Assembly (NCBI GenBank): GCA_041739225.1
Contig: JBGSOG010000014.1
Coordinates: 1-25,599 of the forward strand
DNA length: 25,599 nt
Direction: 5' to 3'
Source: BOKV01 sp041739225
Lineage (GTDB): Bacteria > Pseudomonadota > Alphaproteobacteria > Rhizobiales > Rhizobiaceae
Shown in pieces: positions 1 through 6,478 of this stretch. A program made the position numbers and the translations under genes. Each line of letters opens with the position of its first letter. Positions within the stretch are counted from its first letter, which is position 1. A model generated the notes under the pieces. The model was not told where the DNA came from. It ran no database searches and saw only the letters and a program-made list of their open reading frames with translations.

Positions 1-653
1 GTAGGCAGCATGTAAATGTCGCCCTGGCGAACCTGAACGCGGGAAAGCCCTGCACGGTCGAGATTGGCCCGCGCCACCGAAAGCATTTCGCGGCTGGCAT
101 CAACCCCGGTTGCCCGCACATACAGCGGCGCAAACAATTCCAGCAAACGGCCGGTACCGGTACCAAGATCGAGCATGGCTTGCACAGGCGACCTGCCGGC
201 AAGCTCCAGCAATCCAGCTTCAACCCGCGCCTCATCGACATGCAATTTGCGCAACTCATCCCATGCGGCGGCATTTTGGGAGAAGTATGCCAGCGCATCA
301 TCCGAGCGACGCTTGCGCACGGCATCCAGCCGCTCGCGGTCGCGGACCAATTGCGGGTCATTGGCGTCCATGCCGGCAAGGATATCCCCAACCAGCCGGG
401 AAGCGATACCATCATCCACGGCACGGAAATACGCCCATGCGCCTTCCTGGTACCGCTCCAGCAGGCCCGCTTCCGCCAGCAGGCGCAAATGGCGTGAAAT
501 ACGTGGCTGAGATTGGCCGAGGATGTCGATGAGATCGGTAACCGTGAGATCGCTGGCAGAAAGCAGGGCAATCAGCCGCAACCTCGTGTGCTCGCCCGCA
601 GCGCGCAACAGGTTCACGGTGTCTTCAAGGCCAAGGGTAGCGCGCGCCAGCAT
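1..653 (-). CDS. ArsR-family regulator fused to SAM-dependent methyltransferase (C-terminus beyond left edge)
   Basis: The reverse strand is open from ATG at 653 to the window edge, giving 217 residues. Residues about 10-80 are an ArsR/SmtB winged helix: a short helix around HTRLRLIALL, then a recognition helix in QSQPRISRHLRLLAEAGLL. Residues about 115-217 begin a class I methyltransferase, with the SAM-binding glycine loop LDLGTGTG at 161-168 and an acidic strand end near GVDAS. A GGAGAG Shine-Dalgarno lies 5 nt before the ATG. Established knowledge: fusions of this architecture in Alphaproteobacteria often sit beside methionine-cycle genes such as metF, and some ArsR proteins (SahR type) respond to S-adenosylhomocysteine. 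That role, and metF just to the left, are inference only. No metal-binding cysteine cluster is visible in the HTH part, which argues against a classical metal sensor. The architecture is secure; the effector is unknown. Confidence 0.9.
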   Translation of the reverse strand, partial: MLARATLGLEDTVNLLRAAGEHTRLRLIALLSASDLTVTDLIDILGQSQPRISRHLRLLAEAGLLERYQEGAWAYFRAVDDGIASRLVGDILAGMDANDPQLVRDRERLDAVRKRRSDDALAYFSQNAAAWDELRKLHVDEARVEAGLLELAGRSPVQAMLDLGTGTGRLLELFAPLYVRATGVDASREMLSVARANLDRAGLSRVQVRQGDIYMLP

Positions 654-676
654 CAAACTCTCCAAATCAGATAAAC

Positions 677-693
677 ATATCTTTATATGATAT
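677..693. promoter_or_regulatory. Dyad operator candidate ATATC-N7-GATAT
   Basis: The sequence shows ATATC at 677-681 and its reverse complement GATAT at 689-693, separated by 7 nt, in an AT-rich patch 23 nt upstream of the ArsR-methyltransferase start. Size and place fit an autoregulatory site for a dimeric winged-helix ArsR protein. Binding is inferred. Confidence 0.55.
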
Positions 694-779
694 TTTGCTC
701 AGTGCAAGCACCCCACTGGAAGTTTCCGCGTGGCTGCAGCATGGTTTGCGAGTGCCCAAAACAGATTCGGGTGAGCGCA

Positions 780-1097
780 ATGACCGGAACCTCAAGACAG
801 CGCGAAATTGCCAAGCAATTGCGCAGCCTTTGCCCAATGATGCCGCTGGCCGATTTTGGTCCGGTGGTTGAAGCCGCCAACGCGAAGCACATGAAATATC
901 TGCCTCCGTCCATCGCGTTGTGGCAGGCATTGGGTGCAAGAGTCCGCCACGAGCACACCGAGTATGAGGCTTTGCTTGACGAAGGCTACGACCGTGACGC
1001 AGCACGGTTCTTTGTGGTGAATGCGATGAATGAAATTTTGGCTGACTGGGGATGTTCGCGCCGGATTGAAACCGCGGACAGCGAAGCGGCGGAATGA
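780..1097 (+). CDS. DUF2293-like protein
   Basis: This is a 105-aa soluble protein if it starts at ATG 780; in-frame ATGs at 741 and 687 would add residues with no family-like character. It opens with a basic helix (SRQREIAKQLRSLCP), then a segment around PPSIALWQALGARVRHEHTEY, then LLDEGYDRDAARFFVVNAMNEILADWG. The H-T-x-Y-x-x-L-L-x-x-G-x-D-R-x-x-A-R pattern matches my memory of DUF2293, a family of unknown function widespread in Alphaproteobacteria. No catalytic motif, signal peptide or membrane segment is seen. It is divergent from the ArsR-methyltransferase gene, and the operator dyad at 677-693 lies in their shared upstream region, so joint regulation is possible but unproven. The family call is moderate and the function unknown. 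Confidence 0.62.
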   Translation: MTGTSRQREIAKQLRSLCPMMPLADFGPVVEAANAKHMKYLPPSIALWQALGARVRHEHTEYEALLDEGYDRDAARFFVVNAMNEILADWGCSRRIETADSEAAE

Positions 1098-1175
1098 TTT
1101 TTCCAATAGTGAACACTGCGTCAGCAGTATCAGCCTCGACAAATCAAACGTCCTGGACAAAATTTCCGCAACAAC

Positions 1176-1181
1176 AGGAGG
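1176..1181 (+). promoter_or_regulatory. Strong ribosome binding site that fixes a TTG start
   Basis: AGGAGG at 1176-1181 lies 5 nt before TTG at 1187. No ATG in the frame is near a Shine-Dalgarno sequence, so this site decides the glutathione transferase start. The in-frame ATG at 1094 would add 31 residues unlike the family. Confidence 0.75.
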
Positions 1182-1186
1182 GAGCC

Positions 1187-1885
1187 TTGTCCAAACTTTA
1201 CGCATTTGAAATCACCCGCAAATGGCCGGCGAAAAACTCGGACATCCTGCAACTTTATTCATTGCCCACGCCCAATGGCATAAAGGTCTCGGCCATGCTG
1301 GAAGAAACCGGCCTCGCCTACGAGCCGCATCTCGTCAGCTTTTCAACCAATGACCAGCTGACTCCGGAGTTCATGTCCCTCAATCCCAACAACACGATCC
1401 CCGCCATCATTGATCCCGACGGACCCGGCGGCGAGCCGCTTCCGCTTTGGGAATCCGGCGCAATATTGATCTATCTGGCGGAGAAGACTGGCAAATTGCA
1501 GCCAAGCGATCCGTCCGCGCGGTATGAAACCTTGCAATGGCTGATGTTCCAGATGGGCGGCATCGGTCCGATGTTTGGCCAGTTCGGCTTTTTCCAGAAA
1601 TTCGGCGGCAAGGACATGACTGACAAATTGCCGTTCAATCGCTACCGCGATGAATCCAAGCGCCTGCTCGGCGTTCTCGATAACCGGCTGAAGGGGCGCG
1701 AGTTCATCATGGGCGGGCAATACACTATTGCTGATATTGCCATCTGGCCCTGGCTGCGCACAATGACCGGATTTTACGAAGCGGCGGACATCATGGGCAT
1801 GCAGAATTTCCCCGATGCCTCCCGCTGGCTCGCTGCCTGCGCTGCTCGGCCCGCCAGCGTAAAAGCGGCAAAAATTCCGGGGTAA
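1187..1885 (+). CDS. Glutathione S-transferase, Nu-class-like (YfcG/YghU type)
   Basis: A 232-aa cytosolic protein read from a TTG codon chosen for its perfect AGGAGG site. After a 20-residue extension, the thioredoxin-like domain begins with LQLYSLPTPNG; the TPNG turn is where Nu-class enzymes place the Thr/Asn that bind glutathione. The cis-proline motif NNTIPAI follows, then the glutathione-binding ESGAIL. The helical domain carries QWLMFQMGGIGPMFGQ and ADIAIWPWLRT, both close to E. coli YfcG, which is a glutathione-dependent disulfide-bond reductase. Disulfide reductase or peroxide-detoxifying activity is therefore expected, probably with two glutathiones per site, but the substrate is not readable from sequence. 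The N-terminal extension is more like YghU than YfcG. It lies 89 nt after the DUF2293 gene and 40 nt before the rhodanese gene, possibly one transcript. Confidence 0.9.
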   Translation: MSKLYAFEITRKWPAKNSDILQLYSLPTPNGIKVSAMLEETGLAYEPHLVSFSTNDQLTPEFMSLNPNNTIPAIIDPDGPGGEPLPLWESGAILIYLAEKTGKLQPSDPSARYETLQWLMFQMGGIGPMFGQFGFFQKFGGKDMTDKLPFNRYRDESKRLLGVLDNRLKGREFIMGGQYTIADIAIWPWLRTMTGFYEAADIMGMQNFPDASRWLAACAARPASVKAAKIPG

Positions 1886-1925
1886 AGCCCTTGCCTTGAG
1901 CGATCAGTGTTCCATTTTTCCCATC

Positions 1926-2336
1926 ATGAAAACACTCATCGCTTCCCTGTTTACAATTCTGATGTTGGTTTCGGCGGCGTTTGCTGCCGGAACTCTCGAT
2001 TCAGCCAGTGCCTTCAAACAGATATCGGAAGGCAAAATGGTCCTCGTGGACGTTCGCACCCAAAGCGAATGGCGAGCCACTGGCGTCGCACCCGGCGCAG
2101 TCACGCTGACCATGGGTTCGGCCGGTTTTGCCGAAAAACTGAAAGCGGTCGTGGACGCCAATCCAGGCAAGACCATCGCGCTGATTTGCGCTTCCGGCGG
2201 TCGGTCGAGCAGCGTTCAGCGCCAATTGGCGAAAGCTGGCGTGACCAACACTGTCGATATCGTTGAAGGCATGAAGGGCAGCCTGTTTTCGCCCGGCTGG
2301 ATCGGCCGCGGACTTCCCGTTCGACCCTACAACTGA
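1926..2336 (+). CDS. Exported single-domain rhodanese-like protein
   Basis: A 136-aa protein from ATG 1926. Residues 1-20 (MKTLIASLFTILMLVSAAFA) form a signal peptide with an AFA cleavage site, so the mature protein is periplasmic. One rhodanese domain follows: LVDVRTQSEWRATGVAPGA is the first conserved block, and the active loop CASGGRSS supplies the catalytic cysteine and the arginine that binds the persulfide. It ends with GMKGSLFSPGWIGRGLPV, the usual C-terminal signature. Such proteins transfer sulfane sulfur or handle thiol stress in the periplasm; the acceptor is unknown. The ribosome binding site is weak. It is convergent with the arsC-like gene, with stops 17 nt apart and no strong terminator between them. 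Confidence 0.88.
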   Translation: MKTLIASLFTILMLVSAAFAAGTLDSASAFKQISEGKMVLVDVRTQSEWRATGVAPGAVTLTMGSAGFAEKLKAVVDANPGKTIALICASGGRSSSVQRQLAKAGVTNTVDIVEGMKGSLFSPGWIGRGLPVRPYN

Positions 2337-2353
2337 TTTCGGTCTTTTGGCCT

Positions 2354-2764
2354 TCAGTCGCGCTTGAGGCTGACGACTTCACCGTCTTCCTTGGTGAAGT
2401 TCTCAATGGCCGGATTGTCGAGCAGTTCAAAAACCAGTTCGGACGGACGGCACAGCCGTATCCCCTTGGGTGAGACCACGATGGGTCGGTTGACCAGCAC
2501 CGGGTGTTCCAACATCGCTTCGAGAATGGTCTCTTCGCTAACCAACGGGTCAGTCAGACCCAATTCCTCGGCCGGCGATTTTCCAACACGCATCGCTGAG
2601 CGCGGCGTCAGTCCGGCTCCGGCAAACAGGGCCAGCAATTGCGGGCGGGTCCAGCCGGTTTCGAGGTACTCGATTACGACCGGCTCCTCGCCGGCAGCGC
2701 GGATCATTTCCAGCGTATTGCGCGATGTGCCGCAATCGGGATTGTGGTGAATGACGATGGTCAT
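2354..2764 (-). CDS. arsC: Arsenate reductase, glutaredoxin-dependent (ArsC family)
   Basis: A 136-aa cytosolic thioredoxin-fold protein, normal length for the family. MTIVIHHNPDCGTSRNTLEM places the catalytic cysteine at residue 11, followed by the anion-binding SRN. The later LVNRPIVVSPKG carries the conserved NRP loop (cis-proline and an arginine of the arsenate-binding triad). In the known mechanism Cys accepts arsenate and glutaredoxin/glutathione releases arsenite. No arsR-acr3/arsB neighbours are visible, so it stands outside an arsenic operon. Such orphan copies may have another physiological substrate, as with the ArsC/Spx/YffB superfamily, though the NRP motif and good overall fit favour a true ArsC. 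It is followed convergently by the rhodanese gene and preceded by the broken MOSC gene 99 nt upstream. Confidence 0.88.
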   Translation of the reverse strand: MTIVIHHNPDCGTSRNTLEMIRAAGEEPVVIEYLETGWTRPQLLALFAGAGLTPRSAMRVGKSPAEELGLTDPLVSEETILEAMLEHPVLVNRPIVVSPKGIRLCRPSELVFELLDNPAIENFTKEDGEVVSLKRD

Positions 2765-2863
2765 GGTTGATCACTCCGGTTTTGGCTTGGAATTACAAGC
2801 GGCGGCGTGACAGTTTTGTGACAAGGTCAAATCTCATTTCGGGCAAGCCAATGATTTTTGACC

Positions 2864-3542
2864 TCAATAAACCCACTGCTCCCAGATCCGCACGCTGACG
2901 CTTTCGCCAGCTTCGATCCGGCCTTCTTTTTCGACCCAGGCAACCAGTCCGCGCTTCATGTGCGCGGCATCCTTGAAGGCCATCGCCATGTCGGTTGCGG
3001 TCCAGTCGATTTGCGATGGCGCGGTATCGTCGAACGCAGCGGCCAGCGATCCGCCCCTTGCGCGATGCGCCAACCGCCTGTGCTATGCCGCCGCCTGCCA
3101 GAGCGCACGGCGCGTTGTAGCCATCGATGCGCAATGTCGCCCCGCCTTCGAAAAACAGCAGCGTTCGCGGCGGCAGGAAGGACAGATCGGGAATGCCTTC
3201 CAGCACCAGATTGGCACCGATCCAGCCGCCTTCGATTTTCGGTAGTCCAAGATTTTCAGCAATCAGCCGCATTTCCTCCAGCGAGAGAATGGATAGCTGA
3301 CGCTCGTTGCGCATCAGGGTTCCGCGATCATACCAAGGCTCGCGCCCGCCGGAGGGGCGCGTGGCACCAGCGTGAAAATCACCCTTGATGCCGTCAAAGG
3401 TCAACTCAATCGCATCAACCGGCTTGGAGGTGAAATCCTTGCCTGCTGCGCGCAAAGTCTGGGCAACCCTGCCCTTCAATTTGCGCGCCGGAATGATTTT
3501 GCGGGAAGCGCTGGTTTCGAGTGCGAGTTCAGGCTTGTTCAT
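2864..3542 (-). pseudogene. MOSC-domain protein, broken by a frameshift
   Basis: Reading starts at ATG 3542 behind AAAGGAGAATTCC and encodes a MOSC-type beta-barrel: a substrate channel region with IKGDFHAG, then GTLMRNERQLSIL, GWIGANLVLEGI and the cysteine block YNAPCALAGGGIAQ. After about residue 160 this frame becomes unrelated and arginine-rich. The expected C-terminal half, AAFDDTAPSQIDWTATDMAM then RGLVAWVEKEGRI and SVRIWEQWVY, continues in the next frame to a stop at 2864. Removing one C from the CCCC run at 3054-3057 joins the halves as SRKGGSLAA, so the likely lesion is a +1 insertion. MOSC proteins relate to molybdenum-cofactor sulfurases and YiiM-type enzymes that carry sulfur through a cysteine. 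The lesion could be real or a homopolymer sequencing error. The gene lies 81 nt downstream of the oxidoreductase gene on the same strand. Confidence 0.85.
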
Positions 3543-3623
3543 GGAATTCTCCTTTGCACGATAAATAGCCAAAGACGTGCAAGCGGGAAACGGCGGGAAC
3601 AATCAATTATTGTGACCCGATGT

Positions 3624-4712
3624 TCAACCGTGTGGCAGCAACACGATCTTGCCGACATGGCGCTTTGACAAGAACAGTTCTTGTGCTTTCGCAATATCGT
3701 GCAGCGGCAATGTTTCGGCCACTGGCGGGCGAAGCGTCCCATCAACTGCAAGCCCCAGCATTCTCATGAAGCTTTCCCGAGACTGGGTGGTGCAGCCCAG
3801 CAGTGTCAAATCCTTCAGATAGAGCTTTCGCAGATCAAGTGACACCATTGGCCCGGCAATCGCGCCGGAAACAGCATAGCGCCCGCCGGGTTTCAGCACT
3901 TCAAGCAATTGCGGCCATTGCGGCCCGCCAACCACATCAATCACAACATCCATGCTGTCACGCCCCAGCGTGGCGGGCAAAAAAGCGTCGCGGTCAAAGC
4001 ACTCACTGGCACCAAGGTCACGCAGCACTGCATGCTTCTCTGGCGAAGCAATTGCCACCACTTGCCCGCCCCACGCACGAGCAAGCTGGATCGCCGCAAG
4101 GCCGACATTTCCGGATGCACCGGTGATCAAAACACGATCACCATCGCTGACTTTTGCCCGGACCAACAAATTCGCGGCCGTTCCGTAGCCGCAAGGGAGC
4201 GCGGCCAGTTCAGCATGTGAAAGCGGGCCGCCCACAGCATGTGTGTCAGCATTTGGCGCACAAACATACTGGGCAAAACCGCCATCGCGTTCGGAGCCAA
4301 GCCAAGGCACAAAATCCCCGGCCCGTTGGGAAACGAGGCACGATTGGACCACCACTCTTTGGCCGATCCGGTCATCTGGAACATTGCTGCCAAGAGCGAT
4401 TATTTGTCCGCAGACATCTGCTCCCTGAATGCGCGGAAATGACAATTCGCCCGACCAGCCACCAGCCGCAACCCCTATCCCGGATTGCAAGAACTCGGCG
4501 GTTGAGCCACCGGCCTCGCCGCTATACCAGCCAATCCGGGTGTTGATGTCCGTGTTGTTGACGCCGGTGGCCAGCACCTTGATCAGCACTTCGTCCGCGC
4601 CTGGCGACGGCGTTGGAATATCTTCCCGGTATTCAAGTTTTTCGACACCACCATGCCCGGTCAGAAACACCGCCGCCATTTTTTCAGGTATTTTCCCGCC
4701 TTTGATTTTCAT
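3624..4712 (-). CDS. MDR-family alcohol dehydrogenase / quinone oxidoreductase-like protein
   Basis: A 362-aa cytosolic oxidoreductase from ATG 4712; longer readings to 4853 add unrelated sequence that would overlap the divergent promoter. The N-terminal GroES-like catalytic domain includes VLIKVLATGVNNTDINTRIG and the block IQGADVCGQIIALGSNV. The Rossmann domain carries VLITGASGNVGLAAIQLA, with the nucleotide loop near residues 188-194, followed by the acidic-strand region. GGRYAVSGAIAGP and LYLKDLTLLGCT are typical late blocks. The usual structural-zinc cysteine quartet is not evident, favouring a zinc-independent quinone-oxidoreductase-type enzyme using NADPH, but the substrate cannot be assigned. 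It is divergent from the peroxidase-related gene across 80 nt and precedes the MOSC gene, so the three may answer to the same redox or electrophile stress (inference). Confidence 0.85.
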   Translation of the reverse strand: MKIKGGKIPEKMAAVFLTGHGGVEKLEYREDIPTPSPGADEVLIKVLATGVNNTDINTRIGWYSGEAGGSTAEFLQSGIGVAAGGWSGELSFPRIQGADVCGQIIALGSNVPDDRIGQRVVVQSCLVSQRAGDFVPWLGSERDGGFAQYVCAPNADTHAVGGPLSHAELAALPCGYGTAANLLVRAKVSDGDRVLITGASGNVGLAAIQLARAWGGQVVAIASPEKHAVLRDLGASECFDRDAFLPATLGRDSMDVVIDVVGGPQWPQLLEVLKPGGRYAVSGAIAGPMVSLDLRKLYLKDLTLLGCTTQSRESFMRMLGLAVDGTLRPPVAETLPLHDIAKAQELFLSKRHVGKIVLLPHG

Positions 4713-4792
4713 CAGTTTCCAAATCCTCGCCAACCAATCATTGCCGATGCTACGCTGACTGCAATGCCGTGTCATTCGTAGAGGAGGAAACC

Positions 4793-5374
4793 ATGACCAA
4801 ACACGAAGCCGAAAAACCTGTCGCGTTGGACTTGCCTGTTGAAGAAGTGCCACTGGACGAACGCCAGCAGAAGTACCTTGCAGTTTGCGAGGAAAAGCTC
4901 GGATTCGTGCCCAACGTGCTCAGTGCTTACGCTTGGCATGGCGCGAAATTTTCCGGCTTCACGGCCATGTACAATGATTTGATGCTGGCGGACTCACAGC
5001 TTTCAAAGCTCGAACGTGAGATGATCGCCGTAACCGTCTCCTCGGCCAACCATTGCTATTATTGCCTGACGGCGCACGGTGCAGCAGTGCGCCAACTTTC
5101 CGGCGATCCGGTACTGGGCGAACAACTGGTGATGAACTACCGCTCAGCGCGTCTTGCACCAAAGCAGCGAGCAATGCTGGACTTTGCCTGGAAGCTGACA
5201 AAGGAGCCGGAGGCGGTGGATGAACCCGACCGTGAGACTTTGCGCCAATCAGGATGGAGCGACCGTGCAATTTTCGATAATGCGGCTACGGCCTCGTTCT
5301 TCAACATGTCAAACCGTATGAGCGCGGCAATCGACATGCGTCCCAACCTTGAATACCACACGCAGTCGCGCTGA
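4793..5374 (+). CDS. Peroxidase-related protein of the carboxymuconolactone decarboxylase (AhpD-like) family
   Basis: A 193-aa soluble protein starting at ATG 4793, directly behind GAGGAGGAAACC, which rules out the longer reading from 4769. The helical AhpD-like core is seen from about residue 45. Its redox motif H87-C88-Y-Y-C91, with H95 in TAHGAAV, matches the EX(n)CX2CX3H arrangement in which a cysteine pair reduces peroxides with proton relay by Glu and His. The preceding EREMIAVTVSS supplies the expected acidic residues. The length and the N-terminal extension LDERQQKYLAVCEEKLGFVPNVLSAYAW fit the peroxidase-related subfamily rather than AhpD itself. The reductant is unknown. It is divergent from the oxidoreductase gene and convergent with the M48 protease gene, 12 nt between stops. 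Confidence 0.88.
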   Translation: MTKHEAEKPVALDLPVEEVPLDERQQKYLAVCEEKLGFVPNVLSAYAWHGAKFSGFTAMYNDLMLADSQLSKLEREMIAVTVSSANHCYYCLTAHGAAVRQLSGDPVLGEQLVMNYRSARLAPKQRAMLDFAWKLTKEPEAVDEPDRETLRQSGWSDRAIFDNAATASFFNMSNRMSAAIDMRPNLEYHTQSR

Positions 5375-5386
5375 TATTCTGCCCGC

Positions 5387-6424
5387 TTATTGCGCCTTTC
5401 CCTCGTCCCAGTTGAGGGTTTTGGCAATGTCGGTCACAGACCTCTTGCGATCTTCATTGCCCGGATGGGTAGAGAGCCAACTGGTTTTTTGCGCGCCCGG
5501 AATGTCTTTGGTTATGCGCTCCAGCAACCCAATGAACGCAACCGGGTTGCGACCAGCCTTCAGCATGATTTCGACACTGCGTTTGTCGGCATCGTTTTCG
5601 AACTCGCGGGTATAGGCAAGGCTCTGCAAGGTTGCGGCCTGATTGACCACCTGATCAATAAGCTGGCTGGAATCCCCTCCGATAAGGCCGATCATGAACG
5701 AAATCCCGAGCAGGCGGTAAATCTGCTGCAACTGGTGGCGGTTTTGAACATGGCCGATTTCATGCGCCAGTACACCGGCATACTCGTCTTCACTCTTTGC
5801 AAGTTTGAGCAACTGGTCGGTGACAACAATGGTACCGCCCGGCAGGGCAAAGGCATTGGCGTCCAACCGACCGCCATCGCGAAATTCCAGCTTGAGTGGC
5901 GGCGAGTTTTCGCCAGAAGCCGAGGCGAGTCCGTCAAACACTGCCTGAACTTCACGTTTGCGCGCGTCATCCAGCGTACTTGGCTTGAAAAAAACCTGAT
6001 CAATGGATTGCAGCGAGCCGCTGTCCATCAATTCAACGATTCCTGAAGGTGTTACCGCCGCTGCGGCGCTGGCCATCACCGGCAAGCCGTAGCGGTAGAC
6101 CGAGAACAGCAACCCGACCGTCAGGACAACGGCCAAAACGGCAAACCGCCAGCTTGCTTCCAGCCGTGACAGCCTTGAGAAAAAGCTGCCATGACTACCC
6201 ATCAAACCATCAACATCTGCTTCAGCTGGTGCCTCGAAAACACCGCCATCAGCAAAGGTGAACTTGCGCGGAACCGAGCCCAACTTGTCGCTCAGGGAAA
6301 CAAGTTGCGGGCGGCGCGGTTCGGCGTCGCCTTCAACATGCAGCCGAAAATCGCCTGACATGCCCCAAAGCCGAGCAACTTTGGCTTGGGAAGCAAGGGG
6401 AGGGAAATAGCGGCCTTCAATCAT
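5387..6424 (-). CDS. M48-family zinc metalloprotease, membrane anchored
   Basis: A 345-aa protein. Residues 1-90 form a small N-terminal domain (EGRYFPPLASQAKVARLW then FRLHVEGD) that I take to be the short beta domain often fused to M48 peptidases. One membrane helix lies near 93-112 (FAVLAVVLTVGLLFSVY), so the catalytic part probably faces the periplasm. The peptidase domain has FALPGGTIVVTDQLL, the zinc motif HEIGH at 221-225 followed by VQNRH, and the third-ligand region YTREFENDADKRS with Glu near 276. WLSTHPGNEDR is the conserved STHP block. The fold resembles BepA/HtpX-type proteases that degrade misassembled envelope proteins. The residues needed for catalysis are all present. The DUF898 gene lies 54 nt upstream on the same strand, suggesting one operon, with a hairpin between. 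Confidence 0.9.
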   Translation of the reverse strand: MIEGRYFPPLASQAKVARLWGMSGDFRLHVEGDAEPRRPQLVSLSDKLGSVPRKFTFADGGVFEAPAEADVDGLMGSHGSFFSRLSRLEASWRFAVLAVVLTVGLLFSVYRYGLPVMASAAAAVTPSGIVELMDSGSLQSIDQVFFKPSTLDDARKREVQAVFDGLASASGENSPPLKLEFRDGGRLDANAFALPGGTIVVTDQLLKLAKSEDEYAGVLAHEIGHVQNRHQLQQIYRLLGISFMIGLIGGDSSQLIDQVVNQAATLQSLAYTREFENDADKRSVEIMLKAGRNPVAFIGLLERITKDIPGAQKTSWLSTHPGNEDRKRSVTDIAKTLNWDEGKAQ

Positions 6425-6451
6425 CTGCTTGCTCCAGCATGGTTCAACGCG

Positions 6452-6474
6452 GCGGCAGGGGCTGCCGCGTTTTT
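6452..6474 (+). terminator. GC-rich hairpin followed by a T run, inside a reverse-strand gene pair
   Basis: A perfect 7-bp stem (GCGGCAG at 6452-6458 with CTGCCGC at 6462-6468), loop GGG, then G and TTTTT at 6470-6474. It has the shape of an intrinsic terminator on the forward strand, although the gene pair around it runs in reverse. It would stop antisense transcription entering the DUF898 gene. In the reverse transcript the same stem forms without a U tract. Activity is unproven. Confidence 0.45.
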
Positions 6475-6478
6475 ACCG

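Noticed and set aside
64..532. Several forward open frames at the left edge
   Set aside because: They are shadows of the reverse-strand ArsR-methyltransferase, whose frame reads with clear HTH and SAM-binding motifs.
2332..2358. ACTGA/TCAGT dyad between the convergent rhodanese and arsC genes
   Set aside because: The 5-bp arms are 17 nt apart with a poorly paired interior and no proper T run, so it is not called a terminator.
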